The notes under the pieces are model-generated. The model ran no database searches and had not been told where the DNA came from. It saw only the letters and a list, made by a program, of their open reading frames with translations. Below, piece after piece: positions 45,667-56,270 of a stretch of 64,000 nt of DNA. Each line of letters begins with the position of its first letter. Position 1 is the stretch's first letter. This stretch comes from Buddleja alternifolia (taxonomy: Eukaryota > Streptophyta > Magnoliopsida > Lamiales > Scrophulariaceae): the NCBI GenBank assembly GCA_019426215.1, contig CM033406.1, positions 8,195,146-8,259,145 of the forward strand. The letters run 5' to 3'. The position numbers were made by a program, and so were the translations under genes.

Positions 45667-45800
45667 GCCCGCGCCCCGGCACTGGCAAGTGAGACCTGGT
45701 GGTCTTGCCTCTGCCGGCCACGCCTGGGCGCGGTCATGTTGGAGCCTAGGCGCAGCCAAGTTGGCGCTTGGGCGTGATTCTGCCAGCGCCCGGGCGTGGT
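45667..45800. repeat. GC-rich cluster of GCGCC-TGGGCG near-palindromes in the Copia-2 leader
   Basis: CGCCTGGGCGC, GCCTAGGCGC, GCGCTTGGGCG and GCGCCCGGGCG lie within 135 bp of otherwise AT-rich leader. They are the same word family as the clusters in the Athila-like element (20874-21211, 25292-25450), although the two elements belong to different superfamilies. Short frames on both strands across it are by-products. Confidence 0.8.
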
Positions 45801-46539
45801 CAGTAGACTCAGATCAATTTTTTTTTCTCTTTTTAGACGCTGAAAGGTCGGGTAACCCATGAACCTGACCCCAATTAATTGTTTAAAAACCTATAATTTC
45901 TGAAAAGGGTTTTGGAAATTGAAAATCGATAATATTGCAATGAAATTTGCAATTTTAGACGACGGATGGGTAAATTTTGGATATCGCATATTTATGTTTT
46001 TTGCTTGGCATGCTTATGTGATGGGGATGAACCACGAGCCTAGTCTATGTTGTTTGGTTTTCTTTGTATGCAATATTCTAGAGTTGTAAAAATAGCCGGT
46101 TAGGCTTTTACTTTTCTGTCAAGTAGATTAGTAGTAGTTGATAGACTATGTAATCGAAGACGGAGCGAGAAGACTAAGGTAAGACTCGAAGACTTGTATG
46201 CTGTGGTGGAACCCATTGTAATAGTCTAGTTGTTTTTATTTTCTAGATAGTCCTGGCCCACTTTGGCTCTGTGGGTTAGAAGGTTAGGGCTCGAGGTGGT
46301 TCATCCTTAATTTACCGCTTCATGGAATGTTTATTTATCTTTCCAATACTATATGTGATGTGCTGTGAAATTCATGCATAGGATAGATAACTAAACAAGA
46401 TAATTGTAATACTGATGAGACCTACATGTATGCAATGTAATTCCCTCCTTGAAAAATATTAGGCTAATGTGGGAAGAGAATTGGAGTTCTATTTCCATTC
46501 CTTCCATCATACGTAATTTCCCTGTGATATGCCGATGAA
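45801..46539 (+). other. Copia-2 leader, non-coding
   Basis: Between the GC cluster and the stem-loop array. No coding region or recognised motif is seen; moderately AT-rich. Confidence 0.6.
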
Positions 46540-46864
46540 GTTCAAGTCCATTTGCTCAGAAAATGAGGAGGGGGGGTGGGGGTTGAACCTAAGAAAGGTT
46601 GTGAGCGTTACTAAGCATAAGATGCCCTATGGGATCATTGGTTTCATTACTTAGCTAAGAAAATGGGGGTAATGGAATTGATGATTGGTCACGGAATATT
46701 TGATGGGTTGAGTCTAACATAGACTACCATGTGTTAGCTTAGAAAATGGGGCACATGCAAAAGATGAGGAAAAAGATCTTGAGAATTATCAAGGAAGATA
46801 GAAGGCCGGGTAAGGCTACAATTCGAACTAGTCATATGTTAGCTCAGAAAATGTGGCATATGAT
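46540..46864 (+). other. Leader stem-loop array of Copia-2 (four stem-loops, constant 18-nt loop)
   Basis: SL1: arms 46540-46550/46577-46588 (GTTCAA/TTGAAC outer pairs), loop core 46551-46568. SL2: arms 46634-46650/46669-46685, 17 pairs of which 13 are Watson-Crick and 4 G.U, loop 46651-46668. SL3: CATGTG 46728-46733 / CACATG 46752-46757, loop 46734-46751. SL4: TCATATG 46832-46838 / CATATGA 46857-46863, one more G.U outside, loop 46839-46856. Loops: TTTGCTCAGAAAATGAGG, TTAGCTAAGAAAATGGGG, TTAGCTTAGAAAATGGGG, TTAGCTCAGAAAATGTGG. Loop length is constant (18 nt in SL2-4). The stem sequences are all different yet complementary. The array ends 180 nt before the gag ATG at 47045. The architecture parallels Copia-1 (1624-1866) with a different loop sequence. 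Confidence 0.8.
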
Positions 46865-47044
46865 GAAGTTTGAATAGATCTCAAGCCCACTAAAGAATTA
46901 ACTATTCTTCGAATCACCCCGAGACGGTGGTGGGATTTGGAAAAATAGTGGAGACTTGTACAATTAAAGACAAAAATGTATAAGAACTTTATTTAAAAAT
47001 ACGTTACTTATCGTCTGCCTCGTACATTTTGTAGATAACACGAA

Positions 47045-47823
47045 ATGGCTAAAAATCCACTTTATACAACTATCGAAACAAACAAACTGACCGGTCCCAA
47101 CTTTCCCGATTGGCTAAGAAACCTTAAGATTGTTCTACAATATGAAAAGAAGGACTACATTCTGATGGCTGAACAGCCGGGAATAACTCCTGAAAGCACT
47201 GATGAGGATAGAGAGTACGTTAAGCTTTGGTTGGATGACAATATCCAAGCGAGATGCCTTATCATGATACAATGTCAAATGAGTTGCAAAAGCAACATGA
47301 GAATACGATATTGGCAAAGGATATTGTCAACCGCCTTGAAGAGTTGTACCGTACTAGAACAAGGAGAGAGAGGTATGCTATCTCGAAGCAATTGTTTGGA
47401 GAAAGGATGAGCCAACGTGCATCTGTCAGTGATCACGTCCTTAAGATGATTCAATTAATTCATAAGATGAACGATTTGGACGTGGTACTTGATGGAGACC
47501 TTTGCGTCGACCTAGTCCTTCAGTCTCTCCCAAGGTCTTATGACCAATTCGTCATCAACTTCAACATGAACAACTTGAATGCCTCATTAAATGAGTTGTT
47601 GAACATGTTGACAAGTGCTGAGAGCACCATCAAAAAGGACAAGCCGGTGCTTCTTATGAATTCATCTTCTAAACCTATGAAGGGTAACAAGAAGAAGAAT
47701 AAGACTAAGAAGCTGAAAGGTACTGATGGTGTTAAGAAGGTGAAAAAGGCCAAACTGGATAAGTGCTTCAAATGTGGTAAGGCTGGGCACTGCCAAAGGA
47801 ACTACAAAGAGCCACCGGCTTAG
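47045..47823 (+). pseudogene. Copia-2 gag
   Basis: ATG at 47045 (MAKNPLYTTIETNKLTGPNF), homologous to the Copia-1 gag start. A frameshift near 47255-47280 moves the frame; it continues as MSNELQKQHENTILAKDIVN to a TAG at 47821-47823. Core LFGERMSQRASVSDHVLKMI; Lys-rich linker; zinc knuckle CFKCGKAGHCQRNY with the last Cys changed to Tyr (47803-47805). It would form the virus-like particle that packages element RNA. Confidence 0.9.
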
Positions 47824-50417
47824 GGTACGTTCTTTGTTGAAGTTAACTTTTCGGTTAACGATTCTTCTTGGATTCTAGACACTGGATGTGGAGTTCATAT
47901 CTGTAATAACTTGCAGGAGATGACAAGAATCAAGGAGCTAAGAGAGGAGACATGACCCTGCGGATGGGAAATGGAGCACGAGTTCCTACCAAAGCCGTGG
48001 GGACGATCTACTTAGGGATAGGAGATAGAAATTTAGTATTAAATTCTGTTTATTTTGTTCCTGAAATAATAAGAAACATTATCTCGATTTTGATTTTGGA
48101 TCGAGAGGGTTATTATTTTGAGATTCATAATAAAACTTTGTTTTTATCTTATGAATCGTCTCTTATTATGGAATCAAAATTGCAAGATGGAGTTTATACT
48201 ATTTTTCCAACAATTTCTAATCTCAATATTCAACAAAGAAATAAACGTGAATGAGATAATTAAGCAAACACACTAATGTGGCACGAGAGACTAGGCTATA
48301 TCTCCAAAGAAAGAATTTGAAGCTTGGCATCTCATTTGGGCCTCCAAAACTTAGATGAATTGACAACTTGCGAATTGTGTCTCAAAGGGAAAATGACCAA
48401 GTTGCCATTTCTGGGTAAAGCGGAACGAGCCACAAGTCCATTGGATTTGATCCATACGGATGTGTGCGACTCTATGAGCATAAATGCTCGAGGAAGGTTT
48501 AGCTACTTCATAACCTTCACCGACAATCACTCTCGGTATGGTTACGTATATTTGATGAGATATAAATCTGAATCCTTTGAGAAATTCAAGGAGTTTAGAT
48601 ATGAGGTAGAGAAGCAACTTGCAAAAAGTATTAAAGCTCTTCGATCTGATAGGGGAGGAGAATACATGTCTTCCGAGTTCATTGATTATCTTAAAAAGAA
48701 TGGGATTCTCTCACAGTGGACTCTGCCAGGCATGCCTCAACGTAATGAGGTAGCCGAGCGAAGGAATCGAACATTGCTAGATATGGTTCGATCCATGATG
48801 AATTTCACTGAAGTTCCTAAGTCCATGTGGGGCTATGCGCTTGAAACGGAAACCTATCTATTGAATAGGGCGCTGTCCAAGGCTATGCCCAAGACCCCAT
48901 ATGAAACTTGGTGTGGAAAGTAATCCTCGTATGCTCACTTGAGAATATGAGGGTGCCTCGCTTATGTAAAGCATTTAGTGGGAGACAAATTGGATCCCAA
49001 ATCCTCTTTGTGTTATTTTGTAGGGTATCCAAAGGAAACTATAGGATACTACTTCTACAATCCTGTGGAACAAAAGGTGATTGTTTCAAGAAATGCCAAT
49101 TTCCTAGAAAAAGAATTCCTTTTGGATAGGAAAGGCGAGGCTGTAGAGCTTGATGAGATGAATCAAAGTGATTCGAATCAAGGAGTACAAAATAACCCAC
49201 CTGACACCAATGAAGCATATTCCGATATACCTACTGAGAACACACAACCCTTGAGGAGATCTGAAAGAGTTCCAAAGCCACCTGAAAGATGGCTTGGCCT
49301 GTTGCAAGAAAAGAACTCAGAAGATCCTCCCTTAGACTCTGACCCAAAGAGTTATAAGGAAGCAAAGTCTGACATTGATTCGAGAAAATGGTTTGAAGCC
49401 ATGAAGTCTAAAATGGACTCCAACAAGGTATGGACCTTGGTGGACCCACCTGAGGGCGTGAAGCCCATTGGCTGTAAGTGGATCTATAAACGGAAGCTGA
49501 AAGTCGATGGAGAGGTGGCTACCTATAAAGTGCGCCTCATGGCAAAAGGATTCACTCAGAGGCAAGACATTGACTATGAGGTAACCTTCTCGCCAGGGGC
49601 GATGATGAAATCCATTAGGATTTGCTTGCTATATCTGCATTTCTTGATTTCGAGATCTGGCAGATGGATGTAAAGACTACATTCCTCAATGGAGAGATTG
49701 AGAAAGATATATATATGCAACAGCCAGAGGGCTTTACATCCGAAATGAGCGAACACAAAGTGTGTAAGCTCCAAAGGTCCATTTATGGATTAAAACAGGC
49801 TTTCCGAAGCTAGAATAAACGGTTTGACACTGTCATACAGGAGTATGGATATATGCAAAAATTGAAGAGGCTTGTGTGTATAAGAAGGTTAGTGGGAGTG
49901 CGGTTATGTTTCTCATACCTTACGTTGATGATATTCTTTTGATGGGAAACGATATTGGAATGATGCAGTCGACTAAAGTATGGTTGTCTAAACAATTTTC
50001 CATGAAGGATATGGGAGAGGCATCCTACGTACTTGGTATGAATATATACCGAGAAAGATTGAGTTGGCTGCTGGGACTCTCCCAATCCGCATATATCGAT
50101 CGCGTATTAAGAGATTTAAGATGGAAGAATCCACGAGAGGATTCTTGCCAATGGGACATGGGATTACACTTTCCAAGTCGATGTCTCCTAAGACTAGAGA
50201 AAAAAGCATAAGAATGTCCCAAATACCTTATGCCTCTCTATAGGTAGCATAATGTACGCGATGATATGTACAATACCTGATGTGGCGTACGCATTGAGTG
50301 TGTGCAGCCGTGGAATGCAGCAAAATTGATCCTTAAGTACCTTATGCACTGGAATGCAGCAAAAGTGATCCTTAAGTACCTTAAAAGGACTAAGGACATG
50401 TTTTTGATATACGGACA
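47824..50417 (+). pseudogene. Copia-2 pol (protease, integrase, RT), 3' truncated
   Basis: Protease WILDTGCGVHICNN (about 47867-47910), then a frameshift; 47952-48254 continues the protease/GAG-pre-integrase region. Integrase 48324-48923: CELCLKGKMTKLPF, HTDVC, RSDRGGEYMSSEF and NEVAERRNRTL, so D, D and E are kept. RT from 48978: KWIYKRKLKVDGEV, frameshift near 49622, IWQMDVKTTFLNGEIEKDIY, TAG at 49811-49813 in place of Trp, YVDDILLMGND (49924-49956) intact. Around 50312-50383 a segment is tandemly repeated. Pol stops at about 50417 within the sequence that should lead to RNase H. Confidence 0.9.
50312..50383. repeat. Short tandem duplication in Copia-2 pol
   Basis: TGGAATGCAGCAAAAKTGAT plus CCTTAAGTACCTTA occurs twice with a period of about 38 bp. 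It is in the RT/RNase H linker and adds to the damage. Confidence 0.75.
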
Positions 50418-52890
50418 TGTAAAATGCTTTTACTTTACTTGATATATTAATGAGGTGCATTTTTCAGCTAAAACATCTCGTTGAGGCTTAACTAACCTTA
50501 ACTAATTTTATTTAACCCTTATTGAAAGCTAACTTTTACATTTTGGCTGTCTAACTCTTGAACTATAAAAGAGTAAGTATTGCTATCATCAAAAAAGGGA
50601 AAATTGTTAGGAAATTTCTTGTTAGATGTTTTGATGATGACAATTAGGATTCTATGTTAGACCCCAAAATATGTAAGTTTGATTTTATTAGAAATCATGT
50701 ATAAGCTTTGAGCATTAGATTTTTAATAGGCTTTATTTATTTTCATTTTAGTCTGTTAGGCTAAGTAGTCTTAGACTGAGCGTCTGATAATTTCTGAGTG
50801 AGCTTATTAGCGGTTAAGTTTGAAGACTCAAGCGTCTGAAATCTGAATGAAGATGAAGATTCCAAGCGTCAAGCTATATCAAGCGTTGATTATAGGACAA
50901 AAGTTATTCAGATGATGAATGAGCGTCTATCAATGACAAATTTCACCTGAATTTATTTCTAAGTCCAGAAAGAGTTTAATGCAAATATTCTCAGATCATT
51001 AATTGCCAGCGGGCATTTAATTCAAATGCATTAAATGCTGATAAGAGCATTAAATGCTAATAAGAGCATTAAATGTGATGAGCACTCCAGGACATACGGA
51101 GAAGCCACCCTATTGGACAGTTAACTATTCAGAGACTGCGGTACTAACTTTTGTGTAGCAAATTTTCAGGTTAAAGGACAAAAGCTGTTCACTATCGGAA
51201 GTGAGAGACATGAGCCTTTGCATGTGTCAAATGGACACTTTTTCCAAGAATGCCTATAAATAGGACTTCAACAACAAGCCAAAACAACCATCGTATTACA
51301 AGCCAAATTACTGTTGCATTGAAGTCTAAAGTACTCAAACTTTCAGAAAAGCCAGAATATTCAAGCAAACATTCTCTTTACTTTTCTTCAATTCCTGAGA
51401 CAGTCAACCAATATCTCAAACATTCTTTTCAAAGAAACCTACACTACTATTGAGATATTCGAAGTTGTTTGAACTTTATCAAAATCAAATAAACCTTTAG
51501 AAAAACCCCTATCCAAGCCTCGCAATCTGTGTGAAGTTGAAGTTGGATACTCGCAATATTTCTGTGTGAAAGAAGCGAGGGGATAGAAGTGTCTTGGATC
51601 AGAAATCTGTGTGACCAAGGAGCTCAAGTCATCGACATCCATCTCTCCGTAATTTGTAAAACATTCTGTGTGATTTTTTGAGAATCATTTTAGTGGATTC
51701 GTTCAAGTGTTCGAGGAGAAGAAGGACGAAGTTGGGATTACACCACTCAACAAACCTTGCAAATATTGTGTTCCTTACTTTACAGTCAATTTCATTACAA
51801 TCATACCATTGCATAAATCTGTTACGTAAACAAATCAGACGCTAAGCAACTAAGATACATCTTGTGACGCTAAAACTTTCAAAGAGAAGACTTTGAAATC
51901 ATTCTGCTGTGCTAATCCTAATTAAAGAACTGAACGCTTAAACCTACTTGGTTATAGTATTCAAATCTTGAGTCTAAGTTAATCTTTTCAAAACCGGTAG
52001 ACGCTCAGCCAAGCACCTACATTTTCAAGCGTCCAACAAAACTTTTATACGAAACTTTTTGAAGACGAAAAAGACTTCAGGGTCTATTCAACCCGCCCCC
52101 CTTCTAGACCCTTTCGTATGCCACTTGGGACCAACAATAAAATACGAGACAAGTGAAAAACTGTAAAAGTAAATTGTAAACATTATGATATAGGACAGAT
52201 ACCTTAGCAAGTCTTTAAAGTCCTTATATTATCTCACTTTCTTTTCTCATGTTTGAAATGCACCTATCTAATCGAAAGATTTGATATTTTATATTAATAT
52301 TATTTCTGCATTGTACATATAATATAATCTGATTAAGGGCACAAATATATATTTAAGAAAATGAATTGTTCTATAAACCACAAAGCATAAGAAATAAATA
52401 AATGAAGTCTCTTAAAACATCAAATTGAAAATCTAATGCAACTTGTGATCATTATCTTATTCGCGCATTTCATTATCTTTGCCATCCTCATCAACTATAA
52501 TTTCAAGCACTCTTTGTCTGATCCAACCAACGTCATCATCACATGTAGGAACATGATCATCTAATTGTTGATTTGCAAATGGCTCAGCTTCAAATATTGA
52601 ATAAATATCAAAATGATCTCTTAGAGTCATCTTAATCACCACGGTCCAATCAGTTCGCAAAGGGTCAAGTATATACCAAACTTGATCAACTTGCATTGAT
52701 AAAATGAAAGGCTCGTCAATTGGCTTGTTGTTGTTGTACAATAAATTGTTGAAGTTGACTAAGGTAAAATTATATTCATCTTGCTTCACTCCCTTTTTAG
52801 GATCAACCCAATCACATTTAAACATCAAAAACTTAACTGCATTCGTGTAGCGAACTCTAATAATATCTGTCAAAATTCCATAGTAAAAAA
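50418..52890. repeat. Duplicated segment (second copy of 41022-43196)
   Basis: Contains in order the SIRE-B 3' untranslated end (50418-50604), a SIRE-B LTR (50605-52136, 1532 bp, TATA at 51255-51262 intact) and the CACTA DUF4216 stretch (52137-52890). Homology with the left copy starts at TGTAAAATGC (50418 and 41022). The right end runs straight into the second Copia-2 LTR, as the left copy runs into the first. The joint at about 50415-50420 lies inside Copia-2 pol. Confidence 0.88.
52457..52873 (-). pseudogene. CACTA DUF4216 fragment (copy 2)
   Basis: 138-codon minus-strand frame, co-linear with 43178-42762 and differing at about 23 residues; VKFLMFKCDWVDPKKGVKQ and DEPFILSMQVDQVWYILDP are kept. 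It is part of the duplicated block, not an independent transposase. The many changes show that the duplication is old relative to the Athila-like insertion. Confidence 0.85.
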
Positions 52891-53420
52891 TGGGTAGAGT
52901 TTATGCCCGGCACACCAATTTTGGGCGCCATTCCATGTAATAATAACTCTAGTTAAATGATCTATTTCATATAAATAAAGTTAATCTTTTGGCATTCTTT
53001 ATTCGTGTATATAGCTTGGTCTTAACTTAGAATAAAAACCCGAAGGATCACACATAGCTATGGGACATCATTGCGCATCGGGAATGGAAATGATGGAATA
53101 CGTCTCAAAGGCTGTGATCCTTAAACATATGTTCCTAGTCGTGAATGGGCTCGTCGAGATGAAAGGATATTGATGACACCCAAAAGACTTGCTAATATGA
53201 TGCATTCTCTTGATAGAGTGTATCTCGTTCCATGAATATTGGCACGGTGAAAGCCTATGCATATATGAGGGTTCCTATTGTGGGAATAGGTATACTGAAC
53301 AACCCCATGGAAGTTCCATTAAATGGAATCCCAGTCGAATCTGGAACTTCCAGTGGTCTTATAGTATAACAGTAATCCTTAGAACCTGAGGTTCCATTGG
53401 ATGTCTTATACACAATCGAA

Positions 53421-53530
53421 CATGTCTTGATTTGTTACATGATTACTTAGATGATCACAAATGGGAAAAATCAGACATGTCTTGATTTGTTACATGATTA
53501 CTTAGATGATCACAAATGGGCAAAATCAGA
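53421..53530. repeat. 55-bp tandem duplication inside the right LTR
   Basis: Two copies (53421-53475, 53476-53530) starting CATGTCTTGATTTGTTACAT. The left LTR has one copy of this segment. Confidence 0.85.
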
Positions 53531-53919
53531 CATGGCCTGATTGTGTATGAAGGCAGGTAAGGATCAAGATGTGATCTATCTCTGACATTAGTCTTGTCAG
53601 TGAATCTCCTATGTTTATATAGTGAATCGACTTTAGGAATCTTCGGCCGAAGTATGATATAAAGAGGCGTAGGGTTTCCTCGTTTAGATAGTCAAAAGTT
53701 GATCTCACCGTATTTGGGAAACGTAGGCTATGTTTGGTTGTGTTTTCAAGCTTATTTTCGTCCGAATTTTTGGCCAAGTTATGTTTGGATCACACAATTT
53801 TTCGCCAGGAAAATTGTCAATTTTTTGTCCAAAAAGAAATAATGATTGTCCTCCCTATTTCTCTGACACACACTCTCCTCCTCTTTTTCTCTCACTCCCT
53901 CACTCCATCTAACACATTC

Positions 53920-53950
53920 TCTCTCCTCTCTTTCTCTCAATCTCTCACTT

Positions 53951-53982
<32 letters not shown>

Positions 53983-54019
53983 AATCTCTCACTTTCTCTC
54001 TCTCTCTCTCTCTCACACA

Positions 54020-54052
<33 letters not shown>
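53920..54052. repeat. CT/CA/TA microsatellite
   Basis: Long TCTCTC runs broken by TTTCTCTCAATCTC, then CACACA and a TATATA run. An open frame across it is low-complexity only. Confidence 0.9.
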
Positions 54053-54054
<2 letters not shown>

Positions 54055-54235
54055 AACATAAATTGCATGAATAAAAAAAAGAAAATTGAAGAAATGTCGT
54101 CTTCAATTTTCTTTTTCTTTTTTATTTTCGTAAATTAAATATAATTTTGTAATTAAATATAATTTTTTCAATATATATTTATATATTATTTTATATATAT
54201 ATAATTAGAAAATGTCGTCTTCATAATTAAAAAAA

Positions 54236-54280
54236 ATGAACAGTGAAGACGACATGTGCCATGTCGTCTTCACTGTTCAT
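54236..54280. repeat. 45-nt hairpin, 21-bp perfect stem, 3-nt loop
   Basis: Arms 54236-54256 and 54260-54280 are exact reverse complements (core GTGAAGACGACATG / CATGTCGTCTTCAC) around TGC. It is inside the MITE-like element and formed from head-to-head copies of its GTCGTCTTC word. Confidence 0.9.
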
Positions 54281-56270
54281 AAAAAAAAATTGATGTCGTC
54301 TTCAATTTTCTTTTTTTTATAATAATTTTCGTAAATTAAATATAATTTTGTAATTAAATATAATTTTTTTCTATAAGACGACATATCATAAATAAAAAAA
54401 TAAAAATGAAAAAATTGAAGATGACATTTGAAATGTCGTCTTCAATTTTTTTTTAATTTTAGTAAATTAAATATAATTTTGTAATTAAATATATATATGA
54501 ATATATATAAACTTTTCTTTTAAGTGTATATATCAACTACTATTACTTATATATATATATATACACTACTATTACTTACATATATACATATATATTTATT
54601 TCTATAATAATTATTACAATTTCAATATTATATATACTACTATTACCTACATATATACATATATATTTGTACATATATACATATATATTTATCTATATAA
54701 TAATTATTACAATCTCAATATTATATTATAACTTTTAATTATTGACAGACAAAAACTTACATGATTTGACAGCTACAGAAATTTTTGTTCCCTCTGAAAA
54801 CAAAACCAAACACTATCTCACCAAAAAATCACTCAAAAAATAACTCCCAAAACATAACCAAACATAATCCCATCAAAATTGCACGTGTCCCCATAAAATT
54901 TTCACCAATAATTCTCACCAAAATACCATCCCAAAACATGACCAAACATAGCCATAGTTATTGAATTAATAGAGCTTCGACCTTAGCCACAACTCTAGAT
55001 TCAATCGGGAGATTAGATAGAGAGATCTTACTTATACAAGCATCAAGATCACGAAAGGCGTATCTTTATCTTCGTCTTTGTCTAGGTCTTCGTGGCCCGT
55101 TGCTAGACAGTAACCACATTTTGTAAGTGCCGAGAATTAATATGGTGATTAATTCGAGGCTTGATTAAATCAAAGGAACGATTTAATCTAGTGCTTTCTA
55201 TTTTAGGAAAGCACACTAGCACTTTCAGAAAGTGTACTTACTACAAGATAGTAGACGAGCCTAAGGGGTCACACACTTAACTCGTGAGAGTCACTGCTTA
55301 TATGATGTGATTAATCAATTTGAGGAAACAGGAAATTAGGAAAGTCTAGTCCTTTCCTAATATGGAATATGAATTAATTGAGGCGATTCAATTGATTCGA
55401 CTATTTTAATTAATCTTGTAGAATTAATTAAATTAATGGACCTAGTAGAGTCCAAATATTTTATTTAGTTGGGCTTGGTCCAAGTTAAATAAATAAGTCT
55501 TGGAATAAGTAAATATAATTAAACGGGTTTTAATTATATGGGAATATTTCATTGATGGGTTAGCCCATAATTAAATATGGAGTCAAGAATTAATTCTTGG
55601 ACTCCAAATAAGGATGATGGCCGATTATTTGGGCCCATGGCAGCTGGATTCGAAATCTAGGTGAAAAAGGAAAGGGTTTTCTTCTTCTCCAAGTCTTGCA
55701 GTTTAATAAGGACTCTAGGGTTCCTATTCTATATATATGTGAGTGCAAGACTAAAACCCTAAGTTTTAAGGAGTGCAAAATTCGAAACCCCAGCTAGAAA
55801 ATTGAGAGAGAATTTTCTTTGTCATCCTTAAGCCAAAATTGCCCCATTCCCTTGTTCCAACAAGACATCGTTTTGATCGTGTGTTGAACTTAACGATTCA
55901 CATATTCCATTCCTTCACATAATCAAGCCTAGGTTTTAGACTTAGATCTATTTCGTTGGGTAGCATCAATAACGAAGTAGGTGGTGACTTAAACAAGGTG
56001 TGGATACATCTTAGAGGTGCGACGTTTGGAGCACTAAAACCCGGGATACAATCGACGGACGATTTCCTCCAAGAAATCATGTGGAATTGCACCACAGGGT
56101 TGAAAAGGTCCAAGATTGTTGCTACCAGAATTTAATCAAGAGGTCGAATTCTTGCAACTTTCTCTATAGCATAATTGAGCACACCATTATTCTTGTTTCG
56201 GGTGGTTGTACGTTTAACATTTTAAATTCCGCTGCCACGAGCCACCTGGGGAATAGAACCCAACCCAACA

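Larger units (their letters stand above)
53726..54953. mobile_element. Non-autonomous inverted-repeat DNA element (MITE-like, 1228 bp)
   Basis: Left end GGCTATGTTTGGTTGTG, right end GACCAAACATAGCC, reverse complements over 14 bp with one mismatch. Both ends have further TGTTTGGTTATG-like subterminal copies. The empty site is known from the left LTR (AAACATAGTTATT near 43970): the element sits between GTA and ATA there, suggesting a 3-bp target duplication ATA with one mutation. The interior has a CT/CA/TA simple-sequence block (53920-54052) and about three copies of a unit with ATGTCGTCTTC and TAAATATAATTTTGTAATTAAATA words. No transposase is encoded. The superfamily is uncertain (PIF/Harbinger-like ends are one option). 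Confidence 0.82.
43197..56270 (+). mobile_element. Copia-2 LTR retrotransposon, rearranged by duplication
   Basis: 5' LTR 43197-45272, PBS 45274, leader, gag and pol up to about 50417. The rest of pol, normally RNase H and the polypurine tract, is gone. In its place is a second copy (50418-52890) of DNA that lies left of the 5' LTR (41022-43196), and then a second LTR (52891-56270, itself holding a 1.2-kb insertion). Outer flanks AAAAC on both sides. The structure is best explained by exchange between a full-length and a solo-LTR allele. Confidence 0.85.
52891..56270 (+). repeat. Copia-2 right LTR, interrupted by an inserted element
   Basis: Starts TGGGTAGAGTTTATGCCCGG, ends AACCCAACCCAACA. 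It matches 43197-45272 except for the inserted element 53726-54953 and a 55-bp tandem duplication at 53421-53530. Without these it is about 2.1 kb. It is followed by AAAAC (56271-56275). Confidence 0.9.

Noticed and set aside
46540..46864. Hammerhead ribozymes or tRNA-like elements as explanation of the stem-loops
   Set aside because: No CUGAUGA core with GAAA partner and no cloverleaf boxes; the constant loop does not match either.
46540..46864. Simple tandem repeats as explanation of the stem-loops
   Set aside because: Only the 18-nt core repeats; the arms differ in every copy and remain complementary, and inter-repeat DNA is unrelated.
52457..52873. Second DUF4216 frame as a second CACTA transposon
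   Set aside because: Flanking SIRE-B and LTR sequences are duplicated with it in the same order, so it is one duplicated block.
53734..54138. 134-codon open frame
   Set aside because: Runs through CT/CA/TA microsatellite inside the MITE-like element; composition explains it.
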